DNA of 64,000 nt from Halomarina halobia (GCF_029338575.1 NZ_CP119992.1:1984001-2048000); one strand, 5' to 3'; shown: positions 1 to 8,104, numbered from the stretch's first letter. A program made the numbers and translations. The notes: generated by a model not told the origin, from the letters alone.

Positions 1-454
1 CCCCCCGGGCGCTCTCCGCGAGCCCCTGTGCGGCCTCGCCGGCCGCCTCGACCGCCGTCTCGGCGGCCCCGGTCGCGGTGTCCGAGGCTCCCTCGGCCGC
101 GTCGCCGGCACCGCGTACGGCGTCCGTCGCCGCGTCGGTCACCTGCCTCACCGTCTCCTCGGTCGCGGCCTCGCGGACCTCGGCGAGGAGCGCCTCGAGG
201 AGCGCGCGGTCGGTGAGCACCTCCCGGACGCCCCGGGTGAACTCCTCTCTCGCGTCGGCGAGCACCTCCCCGAGGGACTTCCCCTCGCGCAGTCCCGAGA
301 CCACCGCCTCCTCGACGGCGGCTCCGACCTGCGCGCCCAGGGCTCGGCCGACGCGCGTGCCGAGCTGCCTGCCGACCTCCTCGGCCACCTCGTCGCCCGC
401 GACGCGGTCGTTCAACTCCTCGGCGAGCAGGTCGCCGATCGACGCGTCGCTCAC
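1..454 (-). CDS. glycine-zipper / Ala-Glu-rich amphipathic protein, 3' end outside window
   Basis: Function unknown. A GTG start (codon at 452-454) opens a frame that stays free of stops to the window edge, so the C-terminus is missing. Residues about 25-55 contain GxxxG-like spacing (LGTRVGRALGAQVGAAV). The rest is an amphipathic Ala/Glu/Thr/Asp-rich stretch of short repeats (GAGDAAEGASDTATGAAETA) resembling late-embryogenesis-abundant or coiled helices. It lies 12 bases downstream of the stop of the preceding gene on the same strand, so it is probably the third gene of one operon. An ATG at 471-473 exists in another frame but meets a stop after a few codons, so GTG is preferred. What the operon does is inference at best. 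Confidence 0.6.
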   Translation of the reverse strand, partial: MSDASIGDLLAEELNDRVAGDEVAEEVGRQLGTRVGRALGAQVGAAVEEAVVSGLREGKSLGEVLADAREEFTRGVREVLTDRALLEALLAEVREAATEETVRQVTDAATDAVRGAGDAAEGASDTATGAAETAVEAAGEAAQGLAESARG

Positions 455-466
455 CGCGACCACCCC

Positions 467-757
467 TCAGTCATCGTCGTCACCCGCGTCGCTCGTATCG
501 TCGCCGTTCGCGTCGGTCGTGCCGTTCGAATCGCTCGCGCCGAGCATCTCGTCGAGCAGCGACTCGCCGACGATTCGCCCGAGCGCCGCGCCGACGAGCG
601 CGCCGAGCAGTTCGCCGATCCGAGCGCCCAGCGTGGCACCGACGCCGTCCGCGTCGGCGACGACCCCCTCCCACTTCGTCCCCGCCAGCGCGTCCTCGAA
701 GTCGACGTCGTCGATCAACTGCTCGTAATCGAGGCCCTCGGTCAGCGAGTCGCTCAT
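467..757 (-). CDS. small acidic glycine-zipper protein
   Basis: Hypothetical protein of 96 aa. The N-terminal half is acidic (EGLDYEQLIDDVDFEDALAG). The middle has a hydrophobic glycine-zipper-like helix (GARIGELLGALVGAALGRIV, about residues 44-63), and the tail is an Asp/Thr/Asn run ending in four Asp. The start codon overlaps the stop of the upstream gene (ATGA-type overlap at 754-757), which indicates translational coupling. The same GxxxG theme recurs in the next gene downstream. It could insert in or line a membrane or protein shell, but nothing in the sequence proves this and I recognise no characterised family. Confidence 0.65.
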   Translation of the reverse strand: MSDSLTEGLDYEQLIDDVDFEDALAGTKWEGVVADADGVGATLGARIGELLGALVGAALGRIVGESLLDEMLGASDSNGTTDANGDDTSDAGDDDD

Positions 758-1383
758 GCCTCCGCCTCTGCCTCCTCCTCGTTTCCCTCCGCTCCCTCTT
801 CTCCCCCCTCGGCTTCCTCGGAGGGTTCCTCGGGGGCCCGCTCGCCCAGGAACTGACGAACGACGCCCACGAGAACCTGGACGAGGAGGTCGCGCACCGG
901 GAGGTCGGACAGCGCCTCCGAGATCGACTCGCGGGCGTTCTCGACCATCTCCGAGACGCGACCGCTCCCGCCGCCGAGGAGCCCACCGAGGAGCTTCCCC
1001 ACGCCGACGTCGAGCAGGTGGGCCACGCCGGACAGGAGGTTGCCGAGGAGGTTCCCCGACCCGCGCGAGGCGAGGACGTTCAGGTCGACCTTATCGAGGT
1101 GAACTTCGAGGCCGAGCAGGTCGAGATCGAGGCCGTGGAGATCGAGGTCGAGTACGTTCGTCTCCTCCCCCTCCTCGGATTCCCCCTCGTCCGACCCTTC
1201 TGCCTCCTCCTGTCCGTCCTCCCCCGATTGCTCCTCCTCGCCCCCCGATTGCTCCTGTGAGGCCTCCTCCTGCGCCTCGTCGTTCGTCTCCTCGTCCCCC
1301 TCTCCCCCCGACTCGGCCTCGCCACCGTCAGTGAGCACGCGCCCGCCCGTCGCGTCCGTCCCGCTCGCGTGGGTGTCTTTCAT
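754..1383 (-). CDS. acidic protein with LDxxGLEVxLDxVxLNV...GNLLGNLL motif
   Basis: Hypothetical protein of 209 aa and first gene of a three-gene operon. Residues about 20-80 are a low-complexity Glu/Gly/Ser/Gln linker. Residues about 80-130 carry an alternating Leu/Val pattern followed by GSGNLLGNLLSGVAHLLD, a motif I recognise from uncharacterised haloarchaeal and actinobacterial proteins. Next come a Gly/Leu segment (KLLGGLLGGGSGRV), an amphipathic helix, and a Glu-rich tail. There is no clear signal peptide. The start is the first Met (MKDTHASG), about 60 bases from the divergently placed end of the amidohydrolase gene. It overlaps the next gene by 4 bases. The function of the motif is not known to me. 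Confidence 0.7.
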   Translation of the reverse strand: MKDTHASGTDATGGRVLTDGGEAESGGEGDEETNDEAQEEASQEQSGGEEEQSGEDGQEEAEGSDEGESEEGEETNVLDLDLHGLDLDLLGLEVHLDKVDLNVLASRGSGNLLGNLLSGVAHLLDVGVGKLLGGLLGGGSGRVSEMVENARESISEALSDLPVRDLLVQVLVGVVRQFLGERAPEEPSEEAEGGEEGAEGNEEEAEAEA

Positions 1384-1443
1384 GCTCCGAGAACTGCGGG
1401 GGAAATCCGCAAAGGGGTTAGGGTTGCGTCTGCAAGGTCGGAA

Positions 1444-2319
1444 TTATCGCTCGAAGAACGCCTCGGCGTTCTCCCAGAGGATCTTTCGCTGTACCGCCTC
1501 CGGGAAGGCGGTGTGCCGTTCGAAGGAGTCGAGCCACGCCTCCGGGCGGATCATCGGGTAGTCGGTGCCGAACATCACCTTGTCCTTGAGGACGGTGCCT
1601 GCGTAGTGGAGCACCTGGTCGTCGACGTACTTCGGGAGCCACCCCGAGAGGTCCATGTAGACGTTCCCCTTCTGCTGGCAGATGGCCAACTGTTCGCGCT
1701 CCCACGGGAAGGCCGGGTGGGCGATAAGGATCCGCAGGTCGGGGTGGGCCGCCGCCACGTCGTCGATCAGCATCGGGTTGCCGTACTTGATCTTGAGCCC
1801 GCGACCGCCCGGCGCGCCCGCGCCGAGCGTCGACGACCCACCGTGGAAGACGACGGGGACCCCGAGGTCGGCGATGGTCCCCCAGAGCGGTTCGTGTTCG
1901 GGCGCGCTCGGATCGAACCCCTGGGCGATCTGCTGGAACTTGAACCCCGAGAGGTCGAGGTCCTCGACGCACCGGATCGCCTCCTCGACGCAGTCGTCCT
2001 TGAGCGGGTCCACCCCGCCGAAGCCGACGAAGAAGTCCGGGGACTCGTCGCGCACCTCGGCGACGTAGTCGTTCGGGACCGGCGGGTTTCCGGTGTTGGT
2101 CTCCGCGTCCCAGCCGAGCAGGACCGCGCGGCCGACGCCCGCCTCGCGGTACTCCTCGCGCATGGCGTCGTAGTCCCACGTCTCGATCGCCGTGCCGAAC
2201 TTCCGCGCCGCGTCCCGCATCATCTCGCCGCCCGCCTCTTCGAGGAATTCGGCGGTCGGCTGGTGGGCGTGCACGTCGACGGCGCGCGGTTCTCGCTGCT
2301 CCTCGAGGACGGGTAACAT
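1444..2319 (-). CDS. amidohydrolase family protein (COG2159 type)
   Basis: Metal-dependent hydrolase or decarboxylase of the amidohydrolase-2 family, 291 aa, a normal length for the family. Visible ligands are the HxH pair at residues 17 and 19 (DVHAHQ), His159 (VVFHGG), His201 (LIAHPAF) and Asp253 (FGTDYP), the usual TIM-barrel metal set. The substrate cannot be read from sequence; relatives include 2-amino-3-carboxymuconate-semialdehyde decarboxylase-like enzymes and uncharacterised hydrolases. A TATA-like element (ACTTTTATCC on the minus strand, near 2343-2352) lies about 27 bases before the ATG, which suggests a leaderless transcript. The gene stands alone between the left-edge operon and a divergent small gene. 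Confidence 0.88.
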   Translation of the reverse strand: MLPVLEEQREPRAVDVHAHQPTAEFLEEAGGEMMRDAARKFGTAIETWDYDAMREEYREAGVGRAVLLGWDAETNTGNPPVPNDYVAEVRDESPDFFVGFGGVDPLKDDCVEEAIRCVEDLDLSGFKFQQIAQGFDPSAPEHEPLWGTIADLGVPVVFHGGSSTLGAGAPGGRGLKIKYGNPMLIDDVAAAHPDLRILIAHPAFPWEREQLAICQQKGNVYMDLSGWLPKYVDDQVLHYAGTVLKDKVMFGTDYPMIRPEAWLDSFERHTAFPEAVQRKILWENAEAFFER

Positions 2320-2464
2320 GTGCTGTGGGTCGCGGTACGCGGATAAAAGTGTTCGACGTCAGCCGAGCGTCCGACGAACGTCCGGTCATCCGACACAAGA
2401 ATCACCGATCAGTGATATACCGGCGATGGATAATGTTTAAGGTGCGTCACACCTCGACAGGGGT

Positions 2465-2674
2465 ATGGGATACGCGATCATGGCGGGTCCCGAGGGCGTG
2501 ACTCTCCGGGGAAGCGGGGACCTCATCGGCGCGCACTTCCCGCGCATCGACGCGGAGGTCCGCCGTCACTACGATCTCCGGCAACTCCCGCGACCGCGTC
2601 ACGTCGGCTACGCCCGCGTCGGCGAGAACGACGACCTCGACCTGACGCTGTTCGACGCCGCGCTGACGATCTAG
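2465..2674 (+). CDS. small conserved-type hypothetical protein
   Basis: Protein of 69 aa with no recognised domain. It has no signal peptide or membrane segment and a mixed composition with Asp near the end (GENDDLDLTLFDAALTI). The ATG at 2465 follows a TTTAA element at 2436-2440 by about 27 bases, the spacing expected for a leaderless haloarchaeal transcript. Codon use (GAC, GTC, CTC) matches the neighbours. It is transcribed divergently from the amidohydrolase. The call rests on the promoter and codon use only, not homology. Confidence 0.5.
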   Translation: MGYAIMAGPEGVTLRGSGDLIGAHFPRIDAEVRRHYDLRQLPRPRHVGYARVGENDDLDLTLFDAALTI

Positions 2675-2782
2675 GCCCGACGGCGGGAGCCGATCGGCCG
2701 CCGTCCCGCCTCGTCCGACCCGACCAGTCGCCGGCCGCCCCGACCCGCCGTTCGCGGGCCGCGTCAATCGTAATAAGCTTTC

Positions 2783-2799
2783 TGTCTCCACTGGAGACA
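2783..2799. promoter_or_regulatory. perfect 17-bp palindrome, operator-like
   Basis: TGTCTCCACTGGAGACA: two perfect 8-base arms around one central base. It lies in an AT-rich patch just upstream of a TATA-like TTTATT at 2802-2807, which is 25-30 bases before the ATG at 2832. The position fits a repressor or activator site. The reverse complement differs at two positions from the TTTCCAGTGGAAACA dyad I recall for archaeal origin-recognition boxes, so an Orc1/Cdc6 site is an alternative. No Orc gene is adjacent. Confidence 0.5.
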
Positions 2800-2831
2800 T
2801 GTTTATTGCGGACGAGGTCTGAGGGGGGTGT

Positions 2832-3029
2832 ATGGCCGCCGACCCTGACCCCCAGCGATCCACCACTCTCACCGTCTCGGAACCCCGCTCCTCTCGCGCG
2901 AAGCGCGCCACCGGAATCGTCCGACGGCTGCTCGGCCGGAGGAGGAAGTGCGACTCCGGGCGGAAGCTCGTCGGTTCGGCCGACGGCGTCGTCTTCATGA
3001 GTACCTCGACCGGCCGTCGCCGTCGGTAA
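2832..3029 (+). CDS. possible small basic protein
   Basis: Possible 65-aa product, rich in Arg and Ser (RRLLGRRRK) and so unusually basic for this proteome. Support is indirect. The ATG has a G-rich stretch before it and a TATA-like TTTATT about 27 bases upstream, and a perfect palindrome sits against that TATA element. Third-codon positions are GC-rich, as in real genes here, but that alone is weak because non-coding frames also look open. No domain was recognised. If it is not coding, the 2675-3285 stretch is non-coding apart from the palindrome. Confidence 0.3.
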   Translation: MAADPDPQRSTTLTVSEPRSSRAKRATGIVRRLLGRRRKCDSGRKLVGSADGVVFMSTSTGRRRR

Positions 3030-3285
3030 GTCCGGACCGACGACCACCCTCGAGTGGACTCGCGCCCCCGACCTCTCCCCGACACGCGCCGACACCCCTC
3101 CACGGGATTCGACGCGGCCGCCGTCACGACCGATATCCTCCGAACACATATTCATTACTTCGTGAATGTGATTACCAGAATATTAGACGGTCGACCTGTT
3201 CGCGCACCTTTATTTTCGGTAAGTACCCACTACTCGGGGAAACAGTCTCGCGTATTTATTGTTAGTACAAGAGTCGTCCGGCGTG
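3030..3285. other. AT-richer upstream region of the surface-protein gene
   Basis: About 250 bases without a convincing gene. The right half is much more AT-rich than the surroundings (3140-3270) and holds several TATA-like stretches, including CTTTATTTTC near 3209-3218 and CGTATTTATTG near 3251-3261. The last is 25-30 bases before the chosen ATG of the next gene and is its likely promoter. The left half shows nothing I can name. Confidence 0.4.
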
Positions 3286-4863
3286 ATGCCAGCAGACAGG
3301 CCTCGTTCGCGTTCCGGCGGCGGTGCCGACGCGGACGCCAACATACTCGAATCGATCGGCGGGGTGGCCGTCGTCGTCATCGCGGCGGCGGTGGTGATCG
3401 CCGCCATCGGTGCGTTTGCCGTCTGGGGCGCGCCCGGCCTGTTCGGGGGCGACGCCTCGGTCCCCGCGAACGACACCGCGGACACGGGCAACTCCACCGG
3501 CAACCTCACGGACGACGGGAACGCGTCGACTGACGACGGAGCGAACGCGTCGAACGACACGACCGACGACGCCGAGTCGGACTCGACGCCGACGGACGAC
3601 GGCGGGACGCCGACGGATACACCGACCGACACGCCGACGGATACACCGACCGACACGCCATCGGACGACGGGGACGACGGTGATTCGGGCGGCGCTGACG
3701 AGTCGGACGGCCCGGACGGCGACGACTCCGACGGAACGAACGACGGTGCCTCGGACGACCCCGCTGACGATGGCACCGACTCCGACGGGTCGGCCGGCGA
3801 CGATAGCTCGTCCAACGACGGGAGCAGTTCGGACGGGGGCGACGGATCGTCGGAGGACGACGGTTCCTCGGACGACTCGAACGACTCGGACGCCGACGGC
3901 GGCTCGGGATCGGACGGGTCGTCGGGTGACGACGCGACCGGCGACGATGGTTCCTCCGGTGATGCCGACGACGGCGACTCCGACGACTCGGCGAAGACGC
4001 ACACGCTCGTCATCGACGGACAGAGCACCGAGGAGACTCACTACACGGTCACCGTCTCGGGCGAGATCACTCCCGTCCGCGGTGGCACGGACGACGACGA
4101 GCTCTCCGACGACAAGAGCACCCTCGACGGGAAGGTCGCCATGGGCTACGACTCCTACGAGTTCACGGGCGACCTCCAGACCGTCTCGGTGAACGGTAAG
4201 GCGGTCGTGAAGGTCGACGGCGACGTCGTCGCCACCGCGGGCGGCGCGACCGACAACCGCTCCGACGGTGACGGCACCAACTACCCCTACGAGGTTAGTT
4301 TCAACGGTTCGCAGGTCGAACCGTACTACGCCAGCGTCTCGGTCGACGGCCACGAGACCGACGAGATCTACACCGACTACACGCGACACGTTTCGGCGGA
4401 CGCCGACTCCATCAAAGCGCTACTGGCGAGCCACGGTGGTAGCGCGTCGCTCACCTTCTCGCACGACGATACAACCCTGTTCGAGGGCACGGTAAGCGAC
4501 CAGGACGACGCCGTAGGCTTCGAATACGAACGCGACGCTAGCGTCCAGGGTGAGGCGATCACCGGCGATCACACCCTCACGGTCGAGAAGGACAGTCTCG
4601 TCATCGTCACTGAGGTCCACCAGACCGAAAACGGTACTCTGACCACGATGCGTCAGGTCAAACTCACAAGTGACGATTCATTGACTGTCGAGGGGGCAGA
4701 GAGCCTCCGCGGCTTCCACATCTCGTTCAACGACCCCGAGCATAGCGACGAACCGTACTCCGGAACGCTGACCTACCCGGACGGGCACACGGAGACGCGC
4801 TCGACCGACGGTAACGCCTCGTTCACGGTCGGAACGGAACCGAGTTTCGACTACTGGCACTGA
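3286..4863 (+). CDS. membrane-anchored cell-surface protein with long Asp/Ser/Gly/Thr stalk
   Basis: Probable cell-surface protein, 525 aa from the ATG at 3286. A TTG 27 bases upstream is in frame but would overlap the promoter. Residues about 28-47 form one hydrophobic segment (GGVAVVVIAAAVVIAAIGAF) with a short cytoplasmic N-terminus. Residues about 60-240 are a low-complexity acidic stalk (DDGSS runs and four TPTDTPTD repeats). The folded C-terminal region of about 280 residues alternates beta-like segments, for example YEFTGDLQTVSVNGKAVVKV, recalling repeats in haloarchaeal secreted proteins. Several NxS/T sites could be N-glycosylated. There is no C-terminal sorting signal. Role in adhesion or the envelope is inference. 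Confidence 0.75.
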   Translation: MPADRPRSRSGGGADADANILESIGGVAVVVIAAAVVIAAIGAFAVWGAPGLFGGDASVPANDTADTGNSTGNLTDDGNASTDDGANASNDTTDDAESDSTPTDDGGTPTDTPTDTPTDTPTDTPSDDGDDGDSGGADESDGPDGDDSDGTNDGASDDPADDGTDSDGSAGDDSSSNDGSSSDGGDGSSEDDGSSDDSNDSDADGGSGSDGSSGDDATGDDGSSGDADDGDSDDSAKTHTLVIDGQSTEETHYTVTVSGEITPVRGGTDDDELSDDKSTLDGKVAMGYDSYEFTGDLQTVSVNGKAVVKVDGDVVATAGGATDNRSDGDGTNYPYEVSFNGSQVEPYYASVSVDGHETDEIYTDYTRHVSADADSIKALLASHGGSASLTFSHDDTTLFEGTVSDQDDAVGFEYERDASVQGEAITGDHTLTVEKDSLVIVTEVHQTENGTLTTMRQVKLTSDDSLTVEGAESLRGFHISFNDPEHSDEPYSGTLTYPDGHTETRSTDGNASFTVGTEPSFDYWH

Positions 4864-4988
4864 TCGGGCCGGACGGCGACGGGATCGTCGCCACGCTACT
4901 CTATTTCGACGATCGTGACGACGGTTCACCCGTACCGTATGGAACCAGCAGTGACGTCGGGCGAGAAATGTGTAGAAGACGCCCGGTG

Positions 4989-5450
4989 CTACTCCCGCCG
5001 CTTGAACAGGAACTTCATGTCGCCCGCGAACACCTCCTCGCCGGTCTGCTTCGTCGTGTGGGCGTCGATCACGACCAGCCCGGCGTCGTCGCGGCTCGCC
5101 AGTTCGCGCCGCTCGGTGACCTCGAACTCGGCCTGGACGGTGTCGCCGATGAAGATCGGGTTCTCGATGTCCATGTAGTTCATCCCGAGGAAGGCGATCA
5201 CGGTGCGCTCGACGAAGCCGCAGCGCTGGACGAGGCCGGTCGTGACGATGAACGTCATCGGGCCGTGGCCGATGCGCCTGCCGAACGGCCCCTCCTCCGA
5301 GTACTCCTTGTTCGTGTGGAGTTCGGTCCAGTCGCCCGCGAAGGCGGAGTGGAAGACGAAGTCGGCCTCCGTGATGGTGCGGCCGGCGCTCTCGAACGTC
5401 GTTCCGACTTCCATGTCCTCGAAGTAATGGGGCTCGTAGCTGTACGCCAT
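4989..5450 (-). CDS. MaoC family dehydratase (enoyl-CoA hydratase type)
   Basis: Single hot-dog-fold protein of 153 aa, the usual length for MaoC-like (R)-specific enoyl-CoA hydratases. The catalytic motif is seen as GDWTELH (Asp40, His45) followed by RRIGHGPM, matching the D-x(4)-H hydratase signature with its downstream glycine turn. It would hydrate 2-enoyl-CoA thioesters or a related acyl-CoA in the cytoplasm. It is immediately upstream in position of the phenylacetate-CoA ligase-type gene on the same strand, about 100 bases apart, which suggests a shared role in acyl- or aryl-CoA degradation. The exact substrate is not readable. Confidence 0.9.
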   Translation of the reverse strand: MAYSYEPHYFEDMEVGTTFESAGRTITEADFVFHSAFAGDWTELHTNKEYSEEGPFGRRIGHGPMTFIVTTGLVQRCGFVERTVIAFLGMNYMDIENPIFIGDTVQAEFEVTERRELASRDDAGLVVIDAHTTKQTGEEVFAGDMKFLFKRRE

Positions 5451-5553
5451 ACGCTACCACTCCGACGACCGAGATATCAAACTACCGCCCGGCGACCGCC
5501 GCGAGGCGATCGGCGCGGACCGCGAGCGCGCCCGCGATCGGGGGACCGGCAGT

Positions 5554-6849
5554 TCAGCCCGTCGTCCGGTGGTCGTACACGCGCTTTACCTTCCCGGTCT
5601 CCTGGCGCTCGATGCTGCCGGGTTCGACCACGCGCACGGCGTCCGGCGAGAAGGCCAGTTGCGCGTCGAGCGCGCGCTGGACCCGCTCGCGGAGGTCCTC
5701 GGGGTCGCCGTCGTAGTCGGCCGCCCGCTCGACGGTGATCTCGATCTCGTCGAGTTCGGCGGCGCGGTGGAGGTCGATCCGGTACTGCGGTTCGACCCCG
5801 TCGATGTCGAGCACCGTCGCCTCGATCTCGCTCGGGTAGAGGTTCACCCCGCGGACGATGATGAGGTCGTCCGCCCGACCGGTGACGTTGTCCATGCGCG
5901 CCGTCGTGCGCCCGCACTCGCACTCGTCGAAGCGGAGGCGCGTCACGTCGCCCGTGCGGTAGCGCAGGACGGGCAGGCCCACCTTCGTGAGCGTCGTGAG
6001 CACCAGCTCGCCCTCCTCGCCCGCCTCGAGGACCTCGCCGGTCTCCGGGTCGATCACCTCCGGGTAGAAGTGGTCGTCCCAGAGGTGCAGGCCGTCCTGG
6101 GCCTCGGCGCACTCGATCGAGACGCCGGGACCGATGACCTCCGAGAGGCCGTAGATGTCGACGCCGGTGACTGCGAGGCGCTCCTCGATGGCCTCGCGCA
6201 TGGGTTCGGTGCAGGGCTCCGCGCCGAAGATCACCGTCGAGAGCGGGAGGTCCCGAACGTCGACGCCCCGCTCGTCGGCCCGCTCCGCGAGGTAGAGCGC
6301 GTAGGAGGGCGTGCAGGTGAGCGTCTCGCTCCCCAGATCGGAGAGCAGCTGGAGCTGACGGCTCGTCTGGCCGCCGCCGATCGGTACGACCGTCGCGCCG
6401 AGTTCGTCGCAGCCGTGGTGGACGCCGAGTCCGCCGGTGAACAGACCGTAGCCGTAGGCGTTCTGGACAGTCTCGCCCCGCTCGACGCCCGCGGCGGTCA
6501 GCGAGCGCGCCATGACCTCCCGCCAGAGGTTCAGATCGTCGCGGGTGTAGCCGACGATCTTCGGCTTCCCGGTCGTCCCGGAGGAGGCGTGGATGCAGCG
6601 CATCGCGTCGTCGGGGACGGCGAACATCCCGTCGGGGTAGGTGTCCCGGAGGTCCTCCTTGGTGGTGAACGGGAGGCGGTCGACGTCTCCGACGCCATCG
6701 ACGTCGCCGGGCGAGACGCCCGCCTCGTCGAGGCGGGCGCGGTAGAAGGGAACGTTCTCGTAGACGTGCTCGACGACCGCCCGGAGGCGGTCGTCCTGCA
6801 GCTCTCGGACCGTCTCGCGGGAGGCGGTCTCGACGTCGTTCCAGACCAT
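5554..6849 (-). CDS. paaK: phenylacetate--CoA ligase family (PaaK) AMP-forming ligase
   Basis: AMP-forming CoA ligase of 431 aa, typical PaaK length and shorter than general acyl-CoA synthetases. The phosphate-binding loop is SSGTTGKPK (residues 89-97). YGLSE near 236 and YRTGDVTRL near 302 supply the adenylate-binding motifs, and GRADDLIIVRGVNLYP is the PaaK-type hinge before the C-terminal domain. A CECGRT pair just before the hinge is also usual in this family. It would activate phenylacetate or a similar aryl or acyl acid using ATP and CoA. No other paa genes are in the window, and haloarchaea often carry several PaaK paralogues, so the substrate is uncertain. Confidence 0.88.
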   Translation of the reverse strand: MVWNDVETASRETVRELQDDRLRAVVEHVYENVPFYRARLDEAGVSPGDVDGVGDVDRLPFTTKEDLRDTYPDGMFAVPDDAMRCIHASSGTTGKPKIVGYTRDDLNLWREVMARSLTAAGVERGETVQNAYGYGLFTGGLGVHHGCDELGATVVPIGGGQTSRQLQLLSDLGSETLTCTPSYALYLAERADERGVDVRDLPLSTVIFGAEPCTEPMREAIEERLAVTGVDIYGLSEVIGPGVSIECAEAQDGLHLWDDHFYPEVIDPETGEVLEAGEEGELVLTTLTKVGLPVLRYRTGDVTRLRFDECECGRTTARMDNVTGRADDLIIVRGVNLYPSEIEATVLDIDGVEPQYRIDLHRAAELDEIEITVERAADYDGDPEDLRERVQRALDAQLAFSPDAVRVVEPGSIERQETGKVKRVYDHRTTG

Positions 6850-7024
6850 GCCAGGGGGTCGCAGGCGGACGCGAAAAAGGTGCGGGCGCTATCGGGTGGA
6901 AACGGCGGAAGACGGGTGCGGAAGCTCACCCACTCCGTGGTTCGGAACGGGAGCGGTTCGACGTTCGGGGGACCGTGCACCGTGTGATTCGGTTCGGTGC
7001 GTGGGACCGCAACGGCGGCGGGGA

Positions 7025-7573
7025 TCAGCCCGAGAACTCGTGGTAGCTCAGCCCCTCGCGCTTCATCTCGCTGCGGCGGCGTTCGAGGAAGGAGTAGACC
7101 GCGCCGTGGGGCGCGCCGTCGAGGATCATCTCCACCGCGCTGCGGACGGTGCGGACCTGTTCCGGCCCGCCGATGATGCCGACGGTCGAGCCGTAGATGA
7201 CGACCGACGCGCCGGTGAGTTCCTCCATCAGCTGGCGGGTGCGGCCGCCCTCGCCGATGAGCCGGCCCTTCTGGCGGCGGAGGTCGTTCTTGTTTCGCGT
7301 CGCCGCGTCCAGGTCGACGAGTTCGAACATCCGCATGTCGTCGTCGAGCAGGGAGAGCGCCTCCTCGGGGGCGAACCCGCGGCCGATGGCCCGGACGATG
7401 TCCGGCCCCTTCAACCCCATGACGGGGTCGCCGACGGTCTCGACAGCGACCGCGCCCGTCTCCGAATCGATGTCGAGTCGCACCTCCGCCTGATCCTCGA
7501 TCCGTCGCATCGTCGCGCCGCCCTCGCCGATGAGAGCGCCGATGCGGTCCTGCGGAATCGTCACGTGCTGCAT
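7025..7573 (-). CDS. archaeal Dim2/Pno1-like KH-domain RNA-binding protein
   Basis: Two-KH-domain protein of 182 aa. KH1 at the N-terminus shows the GxxG loop in ALIGEGGATM; KH2 around residues 100-118 shows RLIGEGGRTR. This is the architecture of archaeal Dim2, the homologue of eukaryotic Pno1, which binds the 3' end of pre-16S rRNA and cooperates with aIF2alpha and Nob1 in small-subunit maturation. The Rio1 kinase gene, another ribosome-maturation factor, and aIF1A lie upstream on the same strand, separated by the GNAT and trpS genes. The grouping agrees with a small-subunit biogenesis role. The start is ATG right after a short intergenic gap. Confidence 0.9.
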   Translation of the reverse strand: MQHVTIPQDRIGALIGEGGATMRRIEDQAEVRLDIDSETGAVAVETVGDPVMGLKGPDIVRAIGRGFAPEEALSLLDDDMRMFELVDLDAATRNKNDLRRQKGRLIGEGGRTRQLMEELTGASVVIYGSTVGIIGGPEQVRTVRSAVEMILDGAPHGAVYSFLERRRSEMKREGLSYHEFSG

Positions 7574-7612
7574 GGACGTGCTACCGCCCGGATCGGTTTC
7601 AAGCCTTCGCCG

Positions 7613-8104
7613 TCACGTCGACCCCGCGTAGACCACCTCCCGGTGGCTCGCGCCGAACAGGTCCGTCTCCGCCTCCGCGACCGGTTCGAGGCCGCGCGAC
7701 TCGTAGAACGCCCGCCCGACCTCGTTCACGGCGAGCACCCGGACCTCGAGCCGCCCGACTCCGCGCTCGCGCAGGCGGTCGAAGACGGCCTCCAACAGCC
7801 GGGTGCCGATCCCCTCGCCCCACCGGTCGGGGTCGACGTACAGCGAGGTGAGGCGACCGACATCGTCGACGCGCCCGGTGGCGTACCCCACCACCTCGCC
7901 GTCCGCGACGGCCACTCGGTAGATCGTCCCGTCGCGCTCGACCGCGTCGCGGACGAACGCCGGGGCGTACCACTCGGCGAGGGCGCGCTCTACGGTCTCG
8001 TCGGCGAGGAAGTCGCCGTAGGCGGCCTCCCAGCCGCGGCGGGCGATCCGGCGGATACCGGGCACGTCGTCGGGCGTCGCGGGGCGGACCGTTACGTCGG
8101 CCAT
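7613..8104 (-). CDS. GNAT family N-acetyltransferase
   Basis: Protein of 163 aa with the full GNAT fold. Motif A/B is visible as LTSLYVDPDRWGEGIGTRLL (acetyl-CoA pyrophosphate loop R/Q-x-x-G-x-G), followed by RLEVRVLAVNEVGRAFYESRGL, the usual beta5-alpha4 'N..A..FY...GF' ending. It transfers an acetyl group from acetyl-CoA to an amine, but the substrate is not determinable. It lies between trpS and the aDim2 gene on the minus strand with gaps of about 30-40 bases, so it may be co-transcribed. GNATs of this type often act on small molecules or protein N-termini. Confidence 0.9.
   Translation of the reverse strand: MADVTVRPATPDDVPGIRRIARRGWEAAYGDFLADETVERALAEWYAPAFVRDAVERDGTIYRVAVADGEVVGYATGRVDDVGRLTSLYVDPDRWGEGIGTRLLEAVFDRLRERGVGRLEVRVLAVNEVGRAFYESRGLEPVAEAETDLFGASHREVVYAGST

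Noticed and set aside
78..728. Long open frame on the + strand through the left-edge operon
   Set aside because: Ser/Ala-rich composition is the reverse-strand shadow of the minus-strand genes; there is no plausible start or domain.
1369..2316. Open frame opposite the amidohydrolase
   Set aside because: Arg/Val/Asp-rich antisense shadow, common in GC-rich genomes; the amidohydrolase with its metal ligands is the real gene.
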